Assembly (NCBI RefSeq): GCF_036588685.1
Contig: NC_086379.1
Coordinates: 18,089,862-18,153,861 of the forward strand
Length of the DNA stretch: 64,000 bases
From: Mytilus trossulus
Taxonomy: Eukaryota > Mollusca > Bivalvia > Mytilida > Mytilidae
Direction: 5' to 3'
How positions within the stretch are numbered: position 1 is the stretch's first letter; each line of letters begins with the position of its first letter. A program made the position numbers and the translations under genes. Of the stretch, positions 46,606 to 57,629 are shown piece by piece. The notes beneath the pieces are model-generated. The model ran no database searches. It worked only from the letters and a program-made list of their open reading frames with translations, and was not told where the DNA came from.

Positions 46606-46734
46606 ACACATTTTTTGCGTAAGCAAATTTTCTGATCTAACATTGCTGGGTTTATGCTTAGACGAGTTGTATATATGTATATATATACTAAAAATTGAAA
46701 TCTATGTCCACACTAGTAGAAATATAAATAAAAA

Positions 46735-46920
46735 AAATTCAAAATGCTCTTAAAGTCCTTTAATTCTCTAAATTTTTCTCCAACCGGTTTCACATCTTTG
46801 TGATAATCATGGATTACTTTACGTTACCGTTTGTTACTTTCATCCATGATTATCGCAAAGATGTGAAACGGTTGGAGAAAAATGTAGAGAATTAAAGGAC
46901 TTTAAGAGCATTTTGAAATT
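46735..46920. repeat. ~185-bp foldback hairpin
   Basis: Arms ~46739-46816 and 46843-46917 are almost exact reverse complements ('atgctcttaaagtcctttaa' ... 'ttaaaggactttaagagcat'). The loop is ~25 bases. It directly abuts the Gypsy remnant at 46919, so it may mark a rearranged insertion border. Confidence 0.85.
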
Positions 46921-47925
46921 TTATGCAGATGCCCTATTCAGAATGCCTTGTACATCCCGTTTAAACCAACAGACACATCCTGAGGTGCAAAATATTGAAG
47001 AAGACAGCAAAAAGACAGCAATCACAATTAGATGACCATGAGATATCTGAAATTTTAATGAGAATAGAAGACAAAAAGCGCCCATAGTGGAACGAAATCT
47101 CCAATCAACCCGCAGTTATGAAAACCTTATGAAGACAATGGGATCGACATGAAATACACACCAAGGTCTTCTTTACAGGGAATGGATCGAAAATGAGACA
47201 GAAAAAATTCTGCAATTTATCGTTCCAACATTAAAAAGACAGGAAGCTATCCGATATTTCCATGATATCCAAACGGGAAGTCATTTATGCATAGATAACA
47301 CCTTAGTTAGAATTCAGATGACTTTTTATCGGCCCTAAATAAAAAAAAAACCATTGTCGAATACATAACAGGCTGTGACAACTGTACGGCCCAAAAGCAA
47401 CTACAGCCATGCAAGAAAGGTACCTATGAAAAAAATCCTCACAGGTGAACCCATGGAGCGAGTCTCAATCGATATACTTGGTCCTCTCCCATTGTCTAAA
47501 AACACCAATAGATTTGTACTAGTTCTATCAGATCTGTTCACTAAGTGGACAGAAGTATATCCTCTCCCAGACCCAGACCAAGAAGCAAAAACAGTGGTTT
47601 AGGCCCTGACCAATGAATGTATAAGCAGATTTGAAACACCTCTCCAACTATACTCAGACGAAGGTCGAAATTTGATTCAACACTTTTAAAAGAAGTATGC
47701 AACTTGTTACAAAAAGAAAAAAGAACCAAGAGCGACCAGTATGAGGCCACAAGCAAATGACTCTGTTGAAAGATTTATTCGCAAATAAGTATCCATAGTT
47801 AAAACGTATTGCCAAGACAATCAAGACTGTTGCGATGAGTTTTAACCCCAGTTTCTGATGGCATACCTGTCATCAAAACATGCAATCACCGGTTTAACAC
47901 CAAATAAAACATGTTAGGAAGGGAG
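46919..47925 (+). pseudogene. Old Gypsy pol remnant, 5' part (RNase H end and integrase)
   Basis: Starts in ADALFRMPC, the conserved end of Gypsy RNase H (usually ADALSR). It continues through HQGLLYREW, the integrase zinc finger (FHDIQTGSH...CDNCTAQK), and the core: SIDILGPLPL (47468-47500), FTKWTEVYPLPD, and YSDEGRNL near 47650 where SDQG is usual. Several stops (near 47337 and 47602) and frameshifts show decay. The frame breaks at ~47920 in the sequence corresponding to TGLTPNK, and the missing end reappears at 51255. A LINE is inserted between. Confidence 0.8.
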
Positions 47926-49796
47926 ATAACTATTCCAGTCTAAGTCTTTATGCAGCTTGTAAACTTATGCCTGTATTTTTGAAAATATTTAATATTGTAT
48001 TTGAAAGTGGTATTATACCGGACTCATGGTGAAAGGGTTTTATCTGCCCTATATTTAAAAAGAAAGGTAATCCTGCAAATGCTGACAACTATAGAGGTAT
48101 TACAATATTGAGCTGTCATGTAAAATTGTTTACATGTATTTTGAATAAACAATCAATTATTTGGAAAGTTTAGGATTATTATGCGAAGAACAGGCAGGCT
48201 TCAGAAAGAGGTATGGCACTGTTGATCATATCTTTAATTTGAAATGTCTCATTGATTTGTATTTATTTAGAAGAAAAAAATTGTATTGTGCTTTTGTTGA
48301 TTTTCGTAAAGCTTTTGACTCTGTTAACAGAATATTATTATGGCAAAAATTGTTACGCAATGGTATAGATGGTAAATTGCTGATTGTATTACAAAACTTG
48401 TATAAAAATGCAAAATCTTGTGTAAGAGATGGATCTAATTGTTCAGATGTTTTTGCATCTAATATTGGTGTGAGGCAGGGTGAAAACCTTTCGCCCCTAT
48501 TATTTTCTATTTTTCTTAATGATTTGACTGAGTTTATGTCACATGCTTATAGTGGTCTGAATGATGTTTGTATAATGTCTCATTTATTGTTTGACAATGA
48601 TGATATTGAAGTGTATTTTAAATTGTATCTGTTGTTTTATGCGGATGACACAGTCATTTTTGCAGAATCTGCAGTTGAGTTGCAATCAGCATTGAATGCA
48701 ATGTTTATATTGTGAAACATGGAATCTCAAAGTTAATACTGAAAAAAAACCAATGTTGTTATATTTGCTAAAGCCGACAGGCTGATAATGTTCATTTTAC
48801 ATATAATAATGACCGTTTATCTGTTATTGATGAATTTCAATATTTAGGTATTGTATTTTCTAGAAAAGGTACTTTTCATGTTAATAAATCTAGACTGGTT
48901 CAACAAGCCAGAAAAGCAATGTTTTATGTATTACGTAAGGCAAGAAAATTGTATTTACCTATAGATGTATTATTACAACTTTTTGATGCTATGGTTGCCC
49001 CTATATTAATGTACGATGCAGAAGTTTGGGGGTATGAGAAAAATGATGTTATTGAATCACTGCACTTAGAATTTTGAAAATATATAATGAAAGTTAAAAA
49101 ATGTAAACTTAATTGCATTGTATATGGTGAACTAGTTAGAGTACCAATGTCTGTTAATATTAAGGCAATAATGGTTGGTTTTTGGAAACGTATTGTTACT
49201 GGCAAAAAAGAGAAAATTTCTCAAACCTTGTATGAAATGCTATATAAACTTGATTCTGGTAATGTTTACCACTCTAAGTGGTTAAATTTTGTAAAATATA
49301 TTATATCTGAATGTGGTTTTATTAATGCCTGGAATAATCAATATACAGATACAAATTGTCAGTTGTCTAAAAAATGTGAAACACTATTACCACAATTTGT
49401 TTGTAAATGAATGGAAGGATCAGATATTTAATACCTCAAAATGTTTGAATTATAGAGTTTGGTTTTGAAGATTATTTAACTACATTGCCTTTTGATCTTA
49501 GAATTAATTTGAATAAATATAGATGCAGTAGTCATAGGTTACCTATTGAATGTGGTAGATTTTATAGCATTGATAGATCAGAAAGAATATGTTATTTATG
49601 TAACAGCAATGTGCTAGGAGATGAATTTCATTATATATATAATTGTACTTTCTTTAATGCTGAAAGGCTGAAATTTTTGCCTGCAGATATTTGTAAAATT
49701 AAAAATACTATGAGCTTCTCTAATTTAATGAACAGCAAAGATAAATTTGTTCTTGTTGGTTTAGCCAAGTTCTGTAAAATTGTAATAAAATTGAAA
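47926..49796 (+). pseudogene. LINE RT remnant inserted in the Gypsy remnant
   Basis: Plus-strand frames give FKKKGNPANADNYRGITILS (RT block 1), EEQAGFRKRYGTVDHIFNL, FVDFRKAFDSVNR, GVRQGENLSPLLFSIFLNDL and the catalytic FYADDTVIFAES (48630-48670). After a stop come VAPILMYDAEVWGYEK, CIVYGELVRVP and RLPIECGR, then RICYLC...GDEFHYIYNC. Motif order and wording match the minus-strand remnant 35893-37200. Stops occur near 48030, 48714, 49076 and 49410. The 3' end is displaced to ~51160-51256 by inserted DNA. Confidence 0.82.
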
Positions 49797-50290
49797 ATGG
49801 AAATGGGGAATGTGTCAAAGAGACAACAACCCGACCATATAAAAAACAACAGCAGAAGGTCACCAACAGGTCTTCAATGTAGCGAATAATTCCCGCACCC
49901 GGAGGCGTCCTTCAGCTGGCTCCTTAAAAAATATATACTAGTTCAGTGATAATGAACGCCATACTAATTTCCAAATTGTACACGAAGAAACAAAAATTTA
50001 AAAAATACAAGACAAACAAAGGCCAGAGGCTCCTGACTTGGGACAGGCGAAAAAATGCGGCGGGGCTAAACATGTTTATGAGATCTCAACCCTCCCCCTA
50101 TACCTCTAGCCAATGTAGAAAAGTAAATGCATAACAATACGCACATTTAAAATTCAATTCAAGAGAAGTCCGAGTCTGATGTCAGAAGATGTAACCAAAG
50201 AAAATAAACAAAATGACAATAATACATAAATAACAACAGACTACTAGCAGTTAACTGACATGCCAGCTCCAGACTTCAGTTAAACTGATT
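49797..50290 (-). repeat. Mussel dispersed repeat, reverse copy
   Basis: 'aaatggggaatgtgtcaaagagac', 'aggtcttcaatgtagcgaataattcccgc', 'aggctcctgacttgggacagg', 'gaagtccgagtctgatgtcag' match 45784-46190 in reverse and 54480-54830. The 134-codon LINE frame runs into it, which marks the insertion point. Confidence 0.85.
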
Positions 50291-50425
50291 GAAAGATTAT
50301 GATTTCATCATATGAATATCAGGCACAATCCTTCCCGTTAGGGGTTTAGTATCATACCTACATAACATATATGAGAAGAACATAACCCGTGTCATGCCAA
50401 CAACTGTTTTTTTGAATAAATGTGT

Positions 50426-51120
50426 TTAGTTCCGATGCAAAGACCCTATAAGAGAATCAATATTAACGCCAAAATAAGCAATCTTTAATGACCTGACAAC
50501 AGTATCGTAACTATATCCCTTCTTGACAAGTCTATTTAAAGGTTTTGTTAGTTTCTGGGGTGAATACTGACATTTTTGTGCTTTATGAAAAATATTTCCA
50601 TAAAAAATTGGATGTGAAATACCTGAACGTATAAGAAGTCTGCATGTTGAGCTATATTTACGAATGATGTCCTTATACCGATGATAAAATTTAGTAAATG
50701 TTTTGACTAGTTTGTGATATCGAAAACCCTGGTGTAATAGTTTTTCAGTAATACATAAATTTCTCTCGTTAAAATCTAAAACATTGTTACATACACGAGC
50801 GAATCGTACAAGTTGAGATATATAAACACCGTAAGATGGTGACAAGGGAACGTCACCATCTAAAAATGGATAATTAACAATAGGAAATGAAAAATCATCT
50901 CTTATATCATAAATTTTAGTATTAAGCTTTTCGTTAGTGATATAGATATCAAGATCGAGAAAAGGGCAGTGGTCATTGTTAGTATTAGCTTTATTTAAAG
51001 TAAGTTCAACAGGATAAATTTCTTTAGTATACAAACTGAAGTCGTCATTATTTAGAGCCAAAATAACATCCAAATATCCAAAAGTATTATTAAATTTGTT
51101 TACGAGATGTTGTTTCGATG
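50426..51120 (-). pseudogene. Penelope-like reverse transcriptase remnant 2
   Basis: One frame of 215 residues, with further homologous sequence upstream to ~51120 (HLVNKFNNTFGYLDV). The expected RYIDDVLSL active site reads GYLDVILAL, so one aspartate is lost. It continues with NDDFSLYTKEIYPVEL, FLDLDIYITN, DIRDDFSFPIVNYPFL and PSYGVYISQLVRFARVC, then a basic helical tail. It is the same lineage as 43715-44220 but a different family. No GIY-YIG endonuclease domain is visible. Confidence 0.7.
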
Positions 51121-51159
51121 AGTCTTTGCTGATTTCAATTTACAAATGATATTTACCTT

Positions 51160-51256
51160 CCCATTTATTCATGCATTTGTAAATATGTTTGTTATATTGT
51201 TGTACTATTATGCCTCATGTGAGGCCTTTAGTGAAATAAAATGTTTCAATGTTTCA
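51160..51256 (+). other. Displaced LINE 3' tail
   Basis: 'gttgtactattatgcctcatgtgaggcctttagtgaaataaaatgtttcaatgtttcaatg' ends in a duplicated atgtttca word, typical of LINE 3' ends. It sits between the Penelope-like remnant and the resumed Gypsy sequence, as expected if it closes the LINE insertion begun at 47926. Confidence 0.55.
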
Positions 51257-51720
51257 ATGTTTTCCCAGAGCCAGAAATAGAAAATGAAGGTTAAACCCCA
51301 TGAATATGTAGAAATACTCCAAAGTTCCCTGATCAAATCCCATGCCCTTGCAAACAAACACCTTAAAGGAAGTCAGGAATATCAGAAAAAATATTATGAC
51401 CTAAGTGGCAAGAAGAGAGAATTAATTTTAGCATAACCTGTATGGCTACACAACCCGACCCGGAAAGCGTTCGTTCAAAGTTATTTCCTAGATGGAAAGG
51501 ACCCTGTATAGTTTTGAAGAAAATTTATGATCTGATATATATGGTGAAAAGGGCCCCACGGCAACCAACAAAAGTTTACCACATTGACCGGCTAATACCA
51601 TACAAGGGCAGAAACCCATTAACCTGGTAAGGGGAAAACGGAGACAAAAATAATGAGAATCAAAAGTTGTAGTAATTGGCGGAAGATTTGACACATATGT
51701 GTATACTGTTAATTGTTAAT
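51257..51720 (+). pseudogene. Old Gypsy pol remnant, 3' part (integrase C-terminus)
   Basis: 'ccagagccagaaatagaaaatgaa' resumes the frame of the 46919-47925 remnant. It leads through a helical HALANKHLKGSQ segment to ATQPDPESVRSKLFPRWKGP, then KVYHIDRLIPYKGRNP, the GPY/F-type integrase end. In-frame stops precede the intact 62-residue part at 51442-51630. It completes the split pol gene. Confidence 0.8.
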
Positions 51721-52134
51721 TTGTTATTATGAAGAGAGACAGGAAGAGAAATTCTGGTGACGATGCGCATTTGCCAGTAAATGTTTTTGCTATAGACCCT
51801 ATAACGTCTAGATTCATTGGATACGTGTATATAATCCTTTATTTTTAGAGTGGAATTATGGGATTGGATATCCTAGGAATTTCGCTAAATATTTTATGTC
51901 ATATGAGGTATTATATGTAATACTACTGAAGGGGGGAGAGAGATGAAGAAGAGAAGTCTTGTACAGTCAGCGAAGAGACTGCTGATGATGTAAATAATCA
52001 GTTTACCATGCCATATGTAAAGATAGCCATATTGTAATCCTTGTACCAGTGGTGCAATGTGACAAAAGAAATAAAGTTATTTCACTTGTTTACCTGAATT
52101 AACTTTTTGTGTATAAAAGGCCTGTCCTGTCCAA
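51721..52134 (+). other. Possible 3' LTR region of the old Gypsy element
   Basis: A purine tract 'gaaggggggagagagatgaag' (51929-51949) after the pol remnant looks like a polypurine tract. Downstream is 'gaaataaagttatttc' (52069-52084), poly-A-signal-like. The matching 5' LTR is not in the recognised part of the window, so the LTR call is uncertain. Confidence 0.45.
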
Positions 52135-52626
52135 GTATCCCTTTTAGTCAGGTACTCTGTCTGGATATGCTGCCAGTATCCCTTTTAGTCAGGTACTCAG
52201 TCTGGATATGCTGCCAGTATCCCTTTTAGTCAGGTACTCTGTCTGGATATGCTGCCAGTATCCCTTTTAGTCAGGTACTCAGTCTGGATATGCTGCCAGT
52301 ATCCCTTTTAGTCAGGTACTCTGTCTGGATATGCTGCCAGTATCCCTTTTAGTCAGGTACTCAGTCTGGATATGCTGCCAGTATCCCTTTTAGTCAGGTA
52401 CTCAGTCTGGATATGCTGCCAGTATCCCTTTTAGTCAGGTACTCAGTCTGGATATGCTGCCAGTATCCCTTTTAGTCAGGTACTCAGTCTGGATATGCTG
52501 CCAGTACCCCTTTTAGTCAGGTACTCTGTCTGGATATGCTGCCAGTATCCCTTTTAGTCAGGTACTCAGTCTGGATATGCTGCCAGTATCCCTTTTAGTC
52601 AGGTACTCAGTCTGGATATGCTGCCA
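52135..52626 (+). repeat. 41-bp satellite, exactly 12 units
   Basis: The unit is gtatcccttttagtcaggta followed by ctcWgtctggatatgctgcca. Units differ almost only at W, and one has 'gtacccc'. The W order is T A T A T A A A A T A A. A partial 13th unit (gtatccctt) follows. Near-identity means recent expansion. Confidence 0.97.
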
Positions 52627-52764
52627 GTATCCCTTACATTAGTTATACCTGTTTGTACAAATATTTAGATGTATAATATATACCTGTATTATTTACCATG
52701 TAGCCAGTTCTAAATGAGAAGTAGCTGAAGTGCTATATCATACATAAATTAAAAAAACTTCTAA
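52627..52764. other. Short AT-rich spacer
   Basis: Nothing recognised. Confidence 0.4.
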
Positions 52765-52975
52765 GACGTCATTTATAGGTATAACGACACCAAAGAAACA
52801 CATACATAGTTAATCAACCATATCTGCAGAGCAATGATGCATATCCGCCGCTACCACTACCACAGCCTACGCCGCTTTAACCCTAATGGTAAAAGGTAGC
52901 CTCCTAAGAGGCAGCCTCCCGATGTGAGGCTTATTTCTATGGTGTCATTTATATTGGTATTATGACATTAATTCA
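52765..52975. repeat. ~200-bp element with inverted ends
   Basis: The left 'gtcatttataggtataacgacaccaaagaaac' is mirrored at the right by 'atttctatggtgtcatttatattggtattatgac'. The interior has a G/C-richer 'gcctcctaagaggcagcctcccgatgtgaggc'. MITE-like. Confidence 0.65.
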
Positions 52976-53014
52976 ATTAGTTACAGTGGAGATAAGGTCA
53001 TTATATTAAAGTGT

Positions 53015-53300
53015 TACTAATTACGTTTGTTTTATTATGGATGAGTGAATACATTTTTTTTTTCTTTAAATTTGATGAAAATTCCTAGTCTATTAATACA
53101 AAAATTACACACACAGATGGATTTTCCTGTATATCTATCAATAGACTGGGAATTTTCATCAAATTTAACGAAAAAAATTTATATACTTATCCATAACAAA
53201 AACAAACGTAATTATTAACACTTTATAATGACTGCATTTATAACTATTAATAGACTGGGAATTTTGATAAAATTTAAAGAAGAAAAATGTAGGTACAATT
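53015..53300. repeat. Foldback with an extra half-copy
   Basis: 53018-53094 and 53143-53215 are inverted ('tacgtttgttttattatgga' versus 'tccataacaaaaacaaacgta'). A third, partial copy of the right arm's first half, 'ttaatagactgggaattttga', lies at 53249-53290. Confidence 0.75.
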
Positions 53301-53911
53301 GTTCGTGTTGATGATCTATATTTCAATTAGGAATAAGTTAAAAATGAATATAATGAAATAATGAGGAAAACAAAAGACTGAATTTAACAGATTTTTTTAA
53401 AGGAACAATCATCTAGTCGTATTAAACATATATCAGTGTCATTCTCATGAATAATATTAAATGTATGATCAAAATATTAAATTTTATAGAAAATTGTTTT
53501 CTTCAAATACAATGACATAATATACTATTGAAACTCGTGTATCTAAAAAATACTGACTCATGAAAATATCTATTATGAATGGTAACTAATAATTCCAACG
53601 CATACATAGAATTAGACAAATTTCACTTATATGATTGTCTCAAAAGTCATACTATAAGATATGATGCTGCATCTTCACAATCAACTGGTGTCATGTTATC
53701 CTTAGTTCTCTTGGGCAAGTTTCACAAAAATATCTCAGGAGTAAGACATGTCTTTGGATGGTATTACGGTATATTCTAGTCCTTAGAGGCTTTCACAAAG
53801 TGGTCCTCAATTTTGACAAGTTGTTCACAAAGTAAGGACTACACAAGAGGCTTCTTATGATTGTCTGAGGATAGTTACAAGTTTTTTTATATAAATTAAA
53901 CTCATTTTTTT
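53301..53911. other. Gene-free AT-rich DNA
   Basis: A 66-codon frame (53579-53779) has no recognisable domain. Nothing else supported. Confidence 0.4.
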
Positions 53912-54395
53912 TTAGCTCACCTGTCCCAAAGTGCCAATTGAGCTTTTCTCATCACTTGGCGTCCGTCGTCCGTCGTCGTTAACTTTTTACATATTAAACT
54001 TTTTCTAGAGAACCACTAAATGAAATAAAACCAAACATGGTATGAATGTCCCTTATGAGATTCTGACCAAGTGTTGTTACTGTTTAGCCGATCCATCATC
54101 CAAGATGGCCGCCAGCGGGGGACTTAGTTTATCATAGCACCCTACGGGAAATGTGTACAAATAACTTCTTCTAGAGAACAACTGAATGGAATGAAACCAA
54201 ACATGACATGAATGTTCTTTATGAGGTGCTGACCAAATTTTGTTACTTAGTAGCCGATCCATCATCCAATATGGCAGCCAGCGGGAGACTTAGTTTAACA
54301 TAGGCCCCTATGGGAAATATATACAAATTTTATCTTTTAGAGAACCACTGAATTGAATGAAACAAAACAATTTACCTTTGCATGTACACTTTTAA
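53912..54395 (-). repeat. Mollusc repeat beginning tagctcacctgtccc, tandem interior
   Basis: Reverse orientation relative to 17940-18815 ('tagctcacctg', 'cacttggcgtccgtcgtccgtcg'). The interior repeats 'agagaac(c/a)actgaat..aatgaaaccaaacatg...gccgatccatcatcca' with a period of ~180-190 bp, about 2.5 units. Confidence 0.75.
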
Positions 54396-54830
54396 ATTGG
54401 CGAAATTTATTTTGGCGATTTTGTTCTATCCGCGAAAATAAGCGAAAATGTACACCCCGCGAAAATAACCCCCTATACGGTAACAAACCGAATAAAGACC
54501 AGACAACAGCCGCAGACCACAAAATGGGTCTCAAAAGCAGCGAGAAAATCCCGCACCCGACGATGGTCCTCAGCTGGCACCTTAATAAAATTGTGTACTA
54601 GTTCAGTAAAATTGACGTCACACTTAACTCCAAAAACAACATAAAAATAAACTAAAGTTAATAAACATACAAAACTATTAAATGCCAGAGGCTCCTGACT
54701 TCCGGCGGTTTTAAACATGTTTTGTGAGATCTTAACTCTCCCCGTATACCTCTAGACAATGTCAAAAAAGATAAAAATAGCGATACGCACATTAACACTT
54801 ATATCACAGAGTCCGATTTCAGAAAAGGTA
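54396..54830 (-). repeat. Mussel repeats (cgcgaaaataa unit and 49797-50290 family)
   Basis: 54396-54480 has 'ttggcgaaatttattttggcg' and 'ccgcgaaaataaccccctatacgg'. 54480-54830 matches 49797-50290 ('cagcgagaaaatcccgcaccc', 'aggctcctgactt'). Confidence 0.7.
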
Positions 54831-55424
54831 ACAATAGCAATTGAGTGGAAGTCTATGGAAGAAGCGATTCGATAAAAACTTTTCTTATATCAACGAGCGA
54901 TATTGTCTTATATCAACGAGTTGCATTGGGGGGAATTTCAGACGAATGTTACCATTTGTTCGAAGCAAGGCAGATTTCTCGGTATAAAGTAATGGGTACC
55001 ACCCAATAAAGTAGTGGAAAAGTCCTCATCTTGGAAATAGAAAACTGCTGCATTTTCGAAAAATCAAAATAAGAGGTGGACAATTGAATTAAATGATAAA
55101 GACTCTGAAAAAGATTTATTAAGAAATGACAAGTGTCTGAAGGAAGTTGTGGATATAAAATAGGTACGCCCAATATAAGGCTATGACAAAGTCCGTATTT
55201 TAGGTATAGAAACATCAAAAATATTTTTACCAAAGATTCGAAATAGAAGGTCCAATATATGCACTAATTGATTAAAAATGGAGCAATTTTAGAAAACTTT
55301 AACAATTGGTTTTATAGGTCACGGTTGGAAATACCTGATAGGTATATGCAATGTTCAAGCCCAAATCTTATATAAAGAAACCCCATAAAAGATTTTTAAT
55401 AAATTCGAAATACATTCCTTTTTT
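54831..55424. other. Gene-free stretch, unassigned
   Basis: Minus-strand frame 54949-55233 (94 codons) is mostly hydrophobic. 'aagtgtctgaaggaagt' at 55130 resembles a phrase at 44080 in the Penelope-like remnant, but the rest does not align by eye. Confidence 0.35.
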
Positions 55425-55600
55425 TATATAAATAAGGCCGTTAATTTTCTTGTTTGAATTGTTTTACATTGTCATTTTGGGGCCTTTATAGCTGACTTTG
55501 TGGTATTTGCTTTGCTCATTGTTGAAGGCCGTACGGTGACCTATATTTGTTAATGTCTGTGTCATTTTGGTCTCATTGGCCATCATACCGCATCTTCTTT
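55425..55600 (+). repeat. Abundant mussel repeat, partial
   Basis: 'ataaggccgttaattttcttg', 'tgaaggccgtacggtgacc' and 'gtctcattggccatcataccgcatctt' match 10380-10562. Confidence 0.85.
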
Positions 55601-56214
55601 TTTATATTATCGTTTATGATACGGATTCCGAGAAAAAATAATTAATAGTTATACCAGTGACGGATTCAAGAAAACCCTTTTTTTAACTATCAATGCATAT
55701 GTATGGGAACATATATTTGGAATCCTCTTTTCTCCTGGATTGGACCCCCTCTCCCTTTAAAACTGTCTGGAAACCCCAATGTATATTAAGTGGTTTATGA
55801 GGAGATGCGCTTACAAAACCGGCGAAACATGTTGTACCGGTCCAACGGACGAACGGAAAGACGGACTTCATTATCACTATAAACCACCGCTTTACCAAGT
55901 GGTGTACAATTGAGTGTGAAAGAGACAGATCTACATCCGATACAAAGTGAAGGAACTGTGATCAATTATAGGCTACCGTACGGCCTCGAATGTTTGTAAA
56001 TACATTCATCTTTATATAACAATTAAATCTGTGTGTTTCTACAATTTTAAGTATAACGGAGGACATTTCTGAAACTTATATAAACAACAAACCTTCCTCT
56101 TATTCTAGCAACATTCAAACATCCGTATACTTAATGTAGTTAGTCGAGTACACCCTATCAAGCTAAAACATGTTTGATAAGTTTTCAGGATGTGAATTTA
56201 TTGAAATACATTTG
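55601..56214. other. Gene-free stretch before the TIR element
   Basis: Contains 'ccagtgacggattcaag', reminiscent of the ggcggatcc MITE edge. No gene supported. Confidence 0.4.
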
Positions 56215-56399
56215 TAGTCCATCAGCTAGTTCTCAAAAGCGCTCTAGTTAAGAAGTTTGTGTTACACCCCAGGATACCGCGATTTTTGTTGATAGAATTT
56301 AACTTCATTATCTTATTGATAAAATACAAGGTGTTAGACTAAAAAAAAGTGTCCAAAAGTGGTTTTAAAAATTCCCTTTTAATGGTCCTCTCATTTAGC

Positions 56400-57214
56400 A
56401 ATCACGATTAAGTAATTTTCAATTAAAATTTTAAATATAAAGCGATCAAAAAAAATTAAAGTATAGGTTAAAACAACTAAAACAGATACAAAACTATCAT
56501 ATTTAATGTAACTTTGAAGATTTTTTGTTTTTAAAATGTTTTTTTTTTACATTACAAACAATCCGATTGTTTAGGTTAAAATTAAGGCATACTTTCTCCT
56601 TTCATAAAGAAATTTGTTATACAATTACCCATTTTAGTTAATTAAACTTTAGAATTAATCATTACACAATGTTTAAATCATTTGCAGTATTTATATATCG
56701 TCTAAAATATGAAATATTTGATAAAATATATGTACGTGCAAAGACTCATGAAATACCGGAAATCATCAAATTACCGTCTTTGATTCAGTATACGACATGT
56801 ACAATGTATTCACACATTAGCACTATCAATTTGTAAATGAAAACAAACATTTAATTGTCGATTTATGATGTTTTTGTGAGACATATTATTTTTTAAAGTG
56901 AATGTGTAACGAAATATTTATAAAAAATACAAATTAAGGTGGGTTTTTTTTTTGCGTTCAGGAAAGGTGCACTCTATTGAACTCAATAAAAGTGTACTTG
57001 ATAACATTTTGTATTTTAGCTATGTAGTGATTGACTTCAGATTGTTAAGTCATTCAATCGACAAACATCGCTTTGAACGAACGTCAAATAATCAGTTATG
57101 GGAATTGTCCATACTTTTTTACGTTCTTAGGTTTCTAAGAGATACAAAAAAATGGCTTTGTTGGTTTCAGTTTAAATAAAGATTCTGTTAAACGTTGGTT
57201 GTTAAATGCACATG
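56400..57214 (+). other. 5' part of the TIR element
   Basis: AT-rich. A 75-codon plus frame at 56952-57179 (HSIELNKSVLDNILYFSYVV) is not recognised. It could be an N-terminal exon of the element's protein. Confidence 0.3.
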
Positions 57215-57575
57215 AAATAGTTATCAAAGGTACCAATATTATAATTTATTATAACGCACGTTTCGTCTACATAAGACTCATCAGTGACGCTCATATCAAA
57301 ATATTTGTAAAGCCAAACAAGTTCAAAGTTGAAGAGCATTGAGAATCAAAAATTCTAAAAAGTTGTGCCAAATACGGCTAAGGTAATCTATGTCTGGTAT
57401 AAGAAAATACTTAGTTTTTCGGACAATTCAATGTTTTATAACAGGAAATTTATAAAAATGACCACATTATTGATATTCATGTCAACACAGAACATTGATC
57501 ACTGGACTGGTGATACCCTCGGGGACGAAACGTCCACCAGCAGTGGAAAGAATTTCAATATCCTTCAAATGTCGA
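57215..57575 (+). repeat. Mussel repeat with hammerhead core, inserted in the TIR element
   Basis: Runs from 'agttatcaaaggtacca' through 'cgtttcgtctacataagactc', 'gttgaagagcattgag', 'ttgtgccaaatacggctaagg' and 'atgaccacattattgatattc' to 'accctcggggacgaaacgtc'. I recognise it as an abundant mussel repeat. It separates the TIR element's 5' part from its coding part. Confidence 0.8.
57252..57292 (-). ncRNA. Degenerate type I hammerhead ribozyme core
   Basis: On the minus strand: CTGATGA (57284-57278), stem II GTCT/AGAC with loop TATGT, then GAAAC (57264-57260). These are the two invariant core strands in correct order. 5' of the core is agcgtca, the first strand of stem I. The cleavage triplet position reads GTT instead of GTC, and the second stem I strand is lost, so this copy is probably inactive. 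Minimal type I hammerheads are known in Penelope-like elements. Confidence 0.7.
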
Positions 57576-57629
57576 GATTTGGGAGGAATAGTTAACACTG
57601 AAACATTCGCAAAAAAAACAACTTAGAAA

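Noticed and set aside
52135-52626. Regular array that could look like a CRISPR
   Set aside because: Units are contiguous 41-bp copies with no unique spacers, in an animal-type genome. It is a satellite.
57500-57545. Second hammerhead-like motif, ctggtgataccctcggggacgaaacgtc on the plus strand
   Set aside because: The core reads CTGGTGA rather than CTGATGA and stem II has mismatches next to the core. The segment folds more simply as a ctggtg/caccag hairpin.
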